A stretch of DNA of 5,279 nucleotides from Sphingomonadaceae bacterium (GTDB lineage Bacteria; Pseudomonadota; Alphaproteobacteria; Sphingomonadales; Sphingomonadaceae). The notes under the pieces were generated by a model. It was not told where the DNA came from and did not search any database. It saw nothing but the letters and a program-made list of their open reading frames with translations. Below, piece by piece: positions 1 to 5,279 of this stretch (position 1 is the stretch's first letter; each line of letters begins with the position of its first letter). The stretch lies in the NCBI GenBank assembly GCA_009923795.1, contig RFSU01000163.1, forward strand, positions 1 to 5,279, read 5' to 3'. The position numbers and the translations under genes are program-made.

Positions 1-1017
1 GCACAGGGCAATGATCGGGCCGAGATGCAGCGTCATAACGAACTTCATGCCGACAAAGGCTGCGAGCGCGACATAGGGATTGGGGGACCAGATGAAGAGC
101 AGGGCCATGGGGAATGCCGCGACCAAACCAAGCCCGGCGAACCAACCATTAAAGCGCGGATTATCCTTTCCATATTTGTCCGCCACCCAGCCCGCCATGA
201 AATTGCCCAGCACCAAGCCGACCGCCATCGCCGTGCCCAGCCAGAATCCGGTTTCCGCCTTGGACATGCCGTGCACGCGCTGAAAGAAGGAGGCGCCCCA
301 GATGATGAAGGCAAAGCCGGAGACTGGCACCATCATTAGCAGCAGGCCGATCCAGCGGAGCGAAACATTGGCGGCCATGGTACGGAATACCTCCATAAAT
401 CCGATCTGTTGCGGCGGGATAACCACCTCTCCCTTGCCGCGCCTTGGCTCGGCCGCGAGCATCCAGACGGCAAGGCCCAACAACATACCCGGCAGACCAA
501 CGATCAGGAACACCTCGCGCCAGCCAAAATATTGCGAAAGCCCGCCCGCAAGCCAAAGCCCACCCGAAATGCCAATGGCACTCGCCGCAAGCATCGACGA
601 AATGACGATTGTACGCCTCTCGGGCGGGAAGATTTCGGTGAGGAGCGACATCGACGCTGGCCCCGCTCCCGCTTCTCCAGCTGCTAGCCCAATACGCGCC
701 AGCACCATCTGCCAGAAGCTATGGGCTATGCCACACAAGGCGGTCGCTGCGCTCCAGACGATCACACACAGCGCCACCACCAGCCGCCGGTCTCCCCGGT
801 CAGCATAGCGGGCAATCGGGAAAGCAGCGAGGGCATAGAAGAGCGCGAAAGACATGCCGGTCAGCAGCCCCAGCTGGCCATCGCCGAGGCCCAGTTCCGC
901 CTTGATATCATCCTGAAACAGCGTGAAAATCTGCCGGTCTACATAAGAGAGGATGGCAACAAGAAAGAACAGGACGAAGGTGATATTGCGGCGGAAACTG
1001 GTGACAGGCGGCGGCAT
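1..1017 (-). CDS. MFS transporter, spinster-like, partial (C-terminus beyond left edge)
   Basis: Inner-membrane secondary transporter, probably a proton-coupled permease for an organic acid or catabolic substrate. The frame is open from the ATG at 1017 to base 1, giving 339 residues of a protein that is usually about 420-450 long. It has hydrophobic TM1 (about 12-33) with the YVDRQ motif at 25-29; GLLTGMSFALFYAL at 50-63; a motif-A-like loop PIARYADRGDRR at 67-78; GEAGAGP at 114-120 in TM4; FPPERR at 130-135; GWREVF at 165-170; and EPRRG at 190-194 starting the central loop. These are typical of the bacterial spinster-like MFS group common in sphingomonads. The start is supported by AAAGGA (1032-1027), 9 bases upstream. 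It lies 23 bases beyond the terminator that follows the receptor gene, leaving no room for a promoter, so expression probably depends on read-through. Family call is firm; substrate is unknown. Confidence 0.93.
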   Translation of the reverse strand, partial: MPPPVTSFRRNITFVLFFLVAILSYVDRQIFTLFQDDIKAELGLGDGQLGLLTGMSFALFYALAAFPIARYADRGDRRLVVALCVIVWSAATALCGIAHSFWQMVLARIGLAAGEAGAGPASMSLLTEIFPPERRTIVISSMLAASAIGISGGLWLAGGLSQYFGWREVFLIVGLPGMLLGLAVWMLAAEPRRGKGEVVIPPQQIGFMEVFRTMAANVSLRWIGLLLMMVPVSGFAFIIWGASFFQRVHGMSKAETGFWLGTAMAVGLVLGNFMAGWVADKYGKDNPRFNGWFAGLGLVAAFPMALLFIWSPNPYVALAAFVGMKFVMTLHLGPIIALC

Positions 1018-1040
1018 CTTTGTGCGTCCTTTCAGCAACG

Positions 1041-1073
1041 AAAAAGGGGAAGGACGGTTGCCCGGCCTTCCCC
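1041..1073 (-). terminator. Rho-independent terminator after the TonB receptor gene
   Basis: Read on the minus strand, GGGGAAGG (1073-1066) pairs perfectly with CCTTCCCC (1053-1046). Inside a single C/T mismatch, CGG pairs with CCG and closes a GCAA loop, a GNRA-type tetraloop. The hairpin is followed directly by TTTTT (1045-1041). It starts 27 bases after the receptor stop codon. It should end most receptor transcripts before the downstream MFS gene. Confidence 0.92.
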
Positions 1074-1100
1074 TCTATTCCCCTGTTTGACGAAGGGCTT

Positions 1101-3587
1101 TTAGAATTTGACCGTGCCGGTTACACCATAGGTCCGGGGTTCGTTACGAATTCCGGTGATGTAGCCCAGTGGCGCGACGAGCAGATTTTGCACAAAGTCA
1201 CGCTCGTTTGTCAGGTTGCGGCCAAATATGGCGACCCCGAAATTCCCGAAATCAACCGAAGCCCTGGCCCCGACAGTGCCAAGTGCCTTGGCCGTTGTTG
1301 CCTCCACAATCGCGGCGTTTTGCGGGTTGGCGGCAAAGAAATAGTCTGCCGTTGGCGAGTCGCCGCGCCATGAATAATCAACGTGCAGATTGATTTTGCC
1401 GTCTTCACCAAATTCAGTCGAATAATCCGCCGCCAGCGAGAATTGCTTCTTCGCAACGCCCGTAAAGCGTTCAAAAGAGCGATCACCCGAAAGGTCAGCG
1501 AATGATACATATTTCGGATCGGTCAACGCACCGGTCGCAGATAAGGTCAAACCGGGGAAGACTAAAGCCGTAAGCTCCGCCTCAATCCCCTTGATCCGCG
1601 CCTTACCTGCGTTGCTCAATATCGTTGCCGTCCCCGAAACAGTCGACGGCGGTATTGGCGCAACCGCGATCAGCGTTGAACGCTGAATATTGTTGATATC
1701 GCTGGTATAGGCAGCAAGGTTTAGCCGAACCCTGCGATCAAAAAATTCGCTCTTCAGGCCAATTTCGTAAGAATAAGCGATCTCAGGTTTGAAAGGCAAG
1801 AAGGCCACCGTACTCGGTGCACGCAGATTTTGTCCGCCCGAACGAAAGCCTTTCGACGTTTTGGCATAGACCAATATGCCGTCGCTAAGCTTATAGTCCA
1901 GTCCAGCGGTGTAAGACCAGCCGCTGAAGCTGTCACGCCGGGTAATCGCACATCCAACCGGTCGCACAATCTCGCTACCCAGATTGCCTAAATTCCCCCC
2001 CTGGATGGAGCAAATTGTAACGCCGGTTGCCCGAACATAATTGTTATTGAACGACGTAATGCCTTTGTCATCCACCGAATAGCGCAAGCCGCCGGTAAAG
2101 GTCAGCGCATCGGTGATATGCCAGGAACCTTGTCCATATACACCCTTACTGTCGTTATCGATCCTGGCGCCAAAGTGTGAAGTTGTACCGTTCAATGCGG
2201 GCACAGTGATCGAGATCGACTGGTCAAAGCCGGTTTCGTGGAAAGCGAAAACGCCTGCCGCGAAGTCGAGCGCCCCGTCAAAAGCCTTGCCCGTCGTTTG
2301 CAGTTCGATCGACTGCTGTTTGATCTCCTGCTGACCTTCGGTGAAGTGAATCGCATATTGCGATCCTTCCAGATCAAGCCCCGCATTGGTGCGTACCTTG
2401 CGCAGGCCTGTAATCAGCTTCGCCTCACCCCACGGCGTATCGAGCGCGGCGGTCAGACCATAGCTATAGGTTCGGGCCGTGGCATAGGGGCGTTCGTTGT
2501 TGAGAACGATGCTCGGTGCGGCTGCTGCTGCCGCAATATCTGCATTCAGGCGCGTATAGCCTACGCCCAAGATTGCGGGAAAATTTGCAGGCAGGAGTGG
2601 AAGCCCGGCGTTCGTTGCGCCCACGAACAACGCTGAAGTGTTGGCAACGTTGTAGGTTGTATTCGACGCAGTGTACGCATTCGTCGCGAGGCGGAGTGCG
2701 CGAGCTGGCGTGGTTTCATCAGAGTCGAAATATTCACCGGAGAATAGGAGGCTGAAATTGTCCGTCAGCTGCGCGAGCAACTTGCCCCGGAAATTCCAGC
2801 GATCGCGATTGTCATACTTCTGTCCGTTCTGTGAGCCCGGGAACGGGCCACGGGCAACCGCGGTATTGCCAACAAGCACTGTTGTAGCCGTCGCTGGTGC
2901 AGCGTTGGTCGTGTAGCCATCGCGGTGTAAGCGCGAACCTGCAAGGCGGAGCGCCAGTTTCCCGGGAATGATAGGGATATTGGAGACTGCGGTTGCCTCA
3001 AATTCATTGAAGCGGCCATAGGTTGCCGAGAGCCTGCCACCAAATTCATCCAAATTGGGATCGTTGCTATTGATCAGGATCGCGCCGCCCGTTGTATTAC
3101 GACCGAAAAGCGTCCCTTGCGGGCCCTTGAGCACCTGTGCCGATTTGATGTCGAGCAGGTTGCCGTTGAGGCCATAGGCACGCGCCCAATAAACGCCATC
3201 GACATAAGTGCCAACCGAGGGATCAAGTGTGACGAGGATATCGGTCTGGACTTGGCCACGAAGCGCAATCGTCATCGCCGTAGGAGTTGACTGTGCCTGA
3301 ACCATTCTCAATCCCGGTGTAAAGTTCGCGAGATTTTCGACCTTCTGGATATTCTGTTTTTCAAGGTCTTCCCCGGAAAAGGCCGTAACCGCAACCGGCA
3401 CTTCCTGAAGATTTTCCTCAACCTTTCGCGCCGTTACAATGATTTCGGTCAAGCCGGAGTCATCGGCTTCTTCGGCTTCTTGCGCGAAGGATGGCGCAGC
3501 AAATGCTCCAAGGCCAAGCGCAGCAACGGATGCCGATGACAAAATTTTGACGAAAAAGCCCCTTGAGGCACCTTTGAAAACAGCCAT
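1101..3587 (-). CDS. TonB-dependent outer-membrane receptor
   Basis: Energised outer-membrane channel that takes up a bulky or scarce substrate using the TonB-ExbB-ExbD system. It is 828 residues long, a normal size. The signal peptide is residues 1-35: positive N-terminus, hydrophobic 15-31, cleavage predicted after SFA before Gln36. The TonB box region TEIIVTARK is at 47-55, directly after a short acidic linker, so there is no N-terminal STN signalling domain. The plug domain spans about 56-175, with EVPVAVTAF (62-70), LANFTPGL (86-93), TYVDGVY (127-133) and LKGPQGTLFGRNTTGGAI (153-170). The rest is the 22-strand beta-barrel, ending in Phe as outer-membrane proteins recognised by BAM usually do. 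Cys526 and Cys546 could form a disulfide in a surface loop. The ATG at 3587 is preferred over a TTG nine codons upstream because GGGAG sits 6 bases before it and the signal peptide then begins normally. The setting with a dehydrogenase and an MFS gene favours a carbon substrate over a siderophore, but this is inference. Confidence 0.96.
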   Translation of the reverse strand: MAVFKGASRGFFVKILSSASVAALGLGAFAAPSFAQEAEEADDSGLTEIIVTARKVEENLQEVPVAVTAFSGEDLEKQNIQKVENLANFTPGLRMVQAQSTPTAMTIALRGQVQTDILVTLDPSVGTYVDGVYWARAYGLNGNLLDIKSAQVLKGPQGTLFGRNTTGGAILINSNDPNLDEFGGRLSATYGRFNEFEATAVSNIPIIPGKLALRLAGSRLHRDGYTTNAAPATATTVLVGNTAVARGPFPGSQNGQKYDNRDRWNFRGKLLAQLTDNFSLLFSGEYFDSDETTPARALRLATNAYTASNTTYNVANTSALFVGATNAGLPLLPANFPAILGVGYTRLNADIAAAAAAPSIVLNNERPYATARTYSYGLTAALDTPWGEAKLITGLRKVRTNAGLDLEGSQYAIHFTEGQQEIKQQSIELQTTGKAFDGALDFAAGVFAFHETGFDQSISITVPALNGTTSHFGARIDNDSKGVYGQGSWHITDALTFTGGLRYSVDDKGITSFNNNYVRATGVTICSIQGGNLGNLGSEIVRPVGCAITRRDSFSGWSYTAGLDYKLSDGILVYAKTSKGFRSGGQNLRAPSTVAFLPFKPEIAYSYEIGLKSEFFDRRVRLNLAAYTSDINNIQRSTLIAVAPIPPSTVSGTATILSNAGKARIKGIEAELTALVFPGLTLSATGALTDPKYVSFADLSGDRSFERFTGVAKKQFSLAADYSTEFGEDGKINLHVDYSWRGDSPTADYFFAANPQNAAIVEATTAKALGTVGARASVDFGNFGVAIFGRNLTNERDFVQNLLVAPLGYITGIRNEPRTYGVTGTVKF

Positions 3588-3593
3588 TTCACT

Positions 3594-3598
3594 CTCCC
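3594..3598 (-). promoter_or_regulatory. Ribosome binding site deciding the receptor start
   Basis: GGGAG on the minus strand lies 6 bases before the ATG at 3587. The upstream in-frame TTG at 3614 has no comparable site and lies inside a small hairpin. This supports the 828-residue form with a standard Sec signal peptide. Confidence 0.8.
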
Positions 3599-3604
3599 AT
3601 TTTT

Positions 3605-3618
3605 GCTCTTTCAAGAGC
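3605..3618 (-). repeat. Small inverted repeat in the receptor mRNA leader
   Basis: GCTCTT and AAGAGC form a perfect 6-base inverted repeat around a 2-base centre (3612-3611). As RNA the loop would have to open to about 4 bases, leaving a weak stem. It lies 6 bases upstream of the ribosome binding site. No T-tract follows it on the minus strand, so it is not a terminator. A role in mRNA stability or translation is possible but not shown. Confidence 0.45.
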
Positions 3619-3629
3619 TTCCTCTATAA

Positions 3630-3642
3630 CTTGTATAACTAG
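3630..3642. promoter_or_regulatory. Predicted GntR/FadR-type operator before the receptor gene
   Basis: Bases 3631-3641 read TTGTATAACTA, which fits the published GntR FadR-subfamily consensus TNGTNNNACNA exactly. The full 13 bases CTTGTATAACTAG form an imperfect palindrome: the CT.GT / AC.AG half-sites match, and only the third and sixth pairs break symmetry. The site overlaps the predicted -10 hexamer, as expected for a repressor operator. The same bases are also part of a tandem 9-base direct repeat, TATAACTTG then TATAACTAG (3625-3642), which could be read instead as two direct half-sites. No GntR gene lies in the window. Confidence 0.5.
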
Positions 3643-3660
3643 GTAGCACAGGCCGCGCAA
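3632..3660 (-). promoter_or_regulatory. Candidate sigma-70 promoter for the receptor gene
   Basis: On the minus strand TTGCGC (3660-3655) serves as -35 and TATACA (3637-3632) as -10, with an ideal 17-base spacer. Transcription would begin near 3625, giving a leader of roughly 40 bases. A second AT-rich element, TTATAG, lies just downstream and could be an alternative -10. The match is by eye to the general consensus; read-through from the upstream DUF2889 gene is also possible because no terminator is visible between them. Confidence 0.5.
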
Positions 3661-3668
3661 CTCGTTTC

Positions 3669-3693
3669 TGGTTCGCCCTGATGATGGTTCGCC
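3669..3693. repeat. Direct repeat of 9 bases upstream of the promoter
   Basis: TGGTTCGCC occurs at 3669-3677 and again at 3685-3693 on the plus strand, a period of 16 bases (about one and a half helical turns). It lies just upstream of the predicted -35, where an activator could bind, in the short gap after the DUF2889 stop. It may equally be chance. Confidence 0.5.
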
Positions 3694-3710
3694 AATGTGA
3701 CTAATATGCA

Positions 3711-4718
3711 TCATTTAGCCAGCTGAGCAACCAACAGCGGTATTTCCGACATGGAACGGAGTACATCGTTTAGATGGGTGCAGCCGAGTGGCCCCGTCAG
3801 TTCATCCAGCACGCTGCGGCGGAAGTCCGACAGTCGCTTGCCAATCATCCGCTCTGCATTGGGCGCGGCATTGGGGCATTCACGATAGGGCAGGACGCGT
3901 GGATCAACCTCGACATGCGCCAACGCGAAATCGGGACCACGCGCGACCGCGTGCACCACATATTCGTGCACGGCAGTCCGCCCGCCCTTTGGATTTATGC
4001 CGCTATCCTGAAAACCGATTTCGATTTGGACGTCCTCGCCCTCGCGCCAGATATCGATGCGGCGGGCACGGCGGAAACTGACGGGTTCATGGTCAACAAA
4101 AACATGCCATCCATCCGGATCGTCAGGATTGCGCAGCGAGACTACCTCGGCGCTGTTCTGGGGATGCATACTGGAACCGTCCTCCGCCAGCGCCGTCGAG
4201 CCAGCCGCGAAGCCAGCGCAAATATCCGTCATCACGCCATTTCGCCCGGCGGTTGAACGGGCGCCATTGTCGGCAATACGCTCTGCCCAAGCGTCGGTCC
4301 ATTGCGACCAGATCCAGCCCGCAACAAGGCTTGCGCCGGAGTAATCGTCGAGGATCAGGTTGAGTGGCGAGCCATTAGTGCGTTCTTCCGGCATGACCTC
4401 TGCCAGCAAAGCGCGCAAATGCCCGCCGCCACGCGCACCAATAAGCGCGCCGATTGAGGGACGTTGCGGCTCGACTGCAATTTCCAGTATCTCTCTGCGC
4501 GAGGTTGCGAGGATTCGGAAACTGTCTTCGCCCAACAGCTTCAGACCGCCTCCATCAGGCCCTGTCAGCACATCGCGCGCGCGGCCAATCATCAGCATTG
4601 GCTGTCCGAAGCCGTCCGGCCAGCCTACATCTATCGTTGACGTTCGCCGAACAGAATTGGCGCGCCTAGCTGGAGACGACCCAGCAGGATTGCGAACGAT
4701 GCGTTCGTGGCCGGTCAA
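3711..4718 (-). CDS. DUF2889 family protein
   Basis: Protein of 335 residues with no established biochemical role. Using the TTG start, the N-terminal region has SVRRTSTID at 22-30 followed by WPDG, seen in longer DUF2889 proteins. The C-terminal DUF2889 part includes HEYVVHA from 251, a stretch through LPYRECPNAAPNAERMIGK (276-294) typical of the family, and LDELTGPLGCTHLNDVL ending near 320, whose GCTHL (312-316) is the clearest family signature. There is no signal peptide or membrane segment, so it is probably cytoplasmic. The TTG at 4718 is favoured by GAGG 8 bases upstream; an in-frame ATG at 4766 would add 16 residues and overlap the dehydrogenase gene by 26 bases, with no good ribosome site. 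Only 22 bases separate the TTG from the upstream stop, so the two genes are probably one operon, which hints at a role alongside acyl-CoA or alcohol oxidation. Family call is good; function is unknown. Confidence 0.85.
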   Translation of the reverse strand: MTGHERIVRNPAGSSPARRANSVRRTSTIDVGWPDGFGQPMLMIGRARDVLTGPDGGGLKLLGEDSFRILATSRREILEIAVEPQRPSIGALIGARGGGHLRALLAEVMPEERTNGSPLNLILDDYSGASLVAGWIWSQWTDAWAERIADNGARSTAGRNGVMTDICAGFAAGSTALAEDGSSMHPQNSAEVVSLRNPDDPDGWHVFVDHEPVSFRRARRIDIWREGEDVQIEIGFQDSGINPKGGRTAVHEYVVHAVARGPDFALAHVEVDPRVLPYRECPNAAPNAERMIGKRLSDFRRSVLDELTGPLGCTHLNDVLRSMSEIPLLVAQLAK

Positions 4719-4726
4719 TGGGGTAT

Positions 4727-4730
4727 CCTC
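4727..4730 (-). promoter_or_regulatory. Ribosome binding site favouring the TTG start of DUF2889
   Basis: GAGG within GTTGAGGA lies 8 bases before the TTG at 4718. It sits in the gap after the dehydrogenase stop codon. The alternative ATG at 4766 is preceded by a sequence with no purine-rich site. If the ATG is used instead, the genes overlap by 26 bases. Confidence 0.55.
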
Positions 4731-4740
4731 AACACTGGCC

Positions 4741-5279
4741 TCATCGTGGCGGCATCCGGATGGCACCGTCGAGCCGGATTGCTTGCCCGTTGAAATAGGT
4801 GTTGCGGTTCAGTTCAAGCACAAGGCTGCCAAACTCCTCGGGCTTGCCAAGGCGCTTTGGGAACGGAACAGAGGCAGCGAGCCCCTCAAATATTTGCGGC
4901 GCGCGATCGTTAAGCGCGAGCATCGGCGGCGTAGCAAAAATGCCCGGCATGATCGAATTGCAGCGTATACCCAAATCCATCAGGTCACGCGCAATAGGGA
5001 GGACAAGGCCGTTCACGCCTGCCTTGCAGCTGCCATAAGCAACCTGTCCGATCTGAGCATCCTGCGCCGCAGCAGATGCAGTCAGCGTGATGCAACCCCG
5101 CTCGCCGTCCTCGAGTGGATCCAAACTTGCCATTCCCAGCGCGGACATTGAGGCCATACGATAGGATGCCACGAGAATCCCTCGCGCGGAGAAGTCATAA
5201 TCCTCGGTCGACAGCCGCTTATACCCACCGGTTTCGCGATCCTTTGCAACTGTCTTTCCACCCTTGGAAATCTGCGCAC
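4741..5279 (-). CDS. Short-chain dehydrogenase, HSD10/3-hydroxyacyl-CoA type, partial (N-terminus beyond right edge)
   Basis: NAD(P)-dependent oxidoreductase, cytoplasmic, probably oxidising a hydroxyacyl-CoA or secondary alcohol. The frame is open from the window edge (first full codon at 5277) to TGA at 4741, giving 178 residues of an expected 250-265; the Rossmann TGxxxGxG motif would lie outside. Visible residues Ser68, Tyr81 and Lys85 have the classic spacing of Ser-13-Tyr-4-Lys. The C-terminal half follows the human HSD10 pattern closely: GQVAYGSCKAG, LPIARDLMDLGIR, PGIFATP, SVPFPKRLGKPEEF and the ending LDGAIRMPPR. The GTG at 5172 is internal, not the start, because family similarity continues upstream of it. 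Oddly, in a gapless comparison with HSD10 from LEDF to the catalytic Ser, the conserved Asn of the VNLxGT motif is replaced by Ile34. The gene leads the DUF2889 gene by 22 bases. Family is firm; exact substrate is unknown. Confidence 0.93.
   Translation of the reverse strand, partial: AQISKGGKTVAKDRETGGYKRLSTEDYDFSARGILVASYRMASMSALGMASLDPLEDGERGCITLTASAAAQDAQIGQVAYGSCKAGVNGLVLPIARDLMDLGIRCNSIMPGIFATPPMLALNDRAPQIFEGLAASVPFPKRLGKPEEFGSLVLELNRNTYFNGQAIRLDGAIRMPPR

Noticed and set aside
161..556. Minus-strand open frame of 131 codons in another frame
   Set aside because: It overlaps the MFS coding frame out of phase; its Gly/Arg/His-rich translation has no family features.
302..808. Plus-strand open frame of 168 codons
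   Set aside because: Antisense shadow of the MFS gene, whose minus frame is continuous and clearly homologous to a transporter family.
3589..3600. Three-codon upstream ORF (ATG GGA GAG TGA) in the receptor leader
   Set aside because: Its start has only a weak upstream GAG, it covers the receptor's own ribosome site, and such short frames are expected by chance.
3588..3614. Extension of the receptor to the TTG at 3614
   Set aside because: It would put nine mostly polar, charged residues before the signal peptide and lacks a ribosome site; the ATG at 3587 has GGGAG at 6 bases.
3605..3618. Leader inverted repeat as a terminator for the DUF2889 gene
   Set aside because: It has a short 6-base stem and no T-tract on the minus strand, and it lies downstream of the predicted receptor promoter.
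4360..5151. Long plus-strand open frame of 263 codons
   Set aside because: It lies antisense to both the DUF2889 and dehydrogenase genes, crosses their junction, and its translation shows only high-GC shadow composition with no recognisable domain.
5170..5172. GTG at 5172 as the dehydrogenase start
   Set aside because: The same frame is open to the window edge and still aligns to HSD10-type proteins upstream; starting here would remove the whole NAD-binding half.
5082..5279. Minus-strand open frame of 65 codons beginning with GTG at the window edge
   Set aside because: It is out of frame with the dehydrogenase, whose homology continues through the same bases in the other frame; the apparent GTG start is an edge effect.

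Overview
The window looks like part of a catabolic and uptake locus from an alphaproteobacterium of the sphingomonad type (Sphingobium, Novosphingobium or Sphingopyxis-like). This placement is an inference from three things: the large single-copy-style TonB-dependent receptor with an IIVTARK TonB box, its pairing with a YVDRQ/GEAG-type MFS permease, and the moderately high GC with strongly biased codon use. No rRNA or other taxonomic marker is present. All four genes lie on the minus strand, so transcription runs from high to low coordinates. There is no gap over 300 bases without a gene.

In transcription order: (1) 5279-4741, the C-terminal 178 codons of a short-chain dehydrogenase/reductase of the 3-hydroxyacyl-CoA dehydrogenase type 2 / 17beta-HSD10 group, with its N-terminal NAD-binding part cut off by the window edge. 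(2) 4718-3711, a DUF2889-family protein that follows 22 bases after the dehydrogenase stop and is probably co-transcribed with it. (3) A 123-base gap (3710-3588) that carries a plausible sigma-70 promoter, a palindrome matching the GntR/FadR-type operator consensus laid over the -10, a 9-base direct repeat upstream of the -35, and a small hairpin in the leader. (4) 3587-1101, a complete 828-residue TonB-dependent outer-membrane receptor. (5) A strong rho-independent terminator at 1073-1041. (6) 1017-1, the first 339 residues of an inner-membrane MFS transporter, which runs off the left edge.

Taken together, the receptor would move a bulky substrate across the outer membrane, the MFS permease would handle inner-membrane passage, and the dehydrogenase would oxidise a hydroxyl or hydroxyacyl-CoA intermediate. 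DUF2889 has no established function. The predicted GntR-type operator suggests induction by a substrate or acyl-CoA intermediate. The substrate cannot be read from the sequence; steroids, terpenoids, aromatics or fatty-acid-like compounds are all compatible. I did not find a mobile element, CRISPR array, RNA gene or clearly new multi-gene system. The most unusual points are the loss of the conserved catalytic-tetrad Asn in the dehydrogenase and the compact regulatory region before the receptor.
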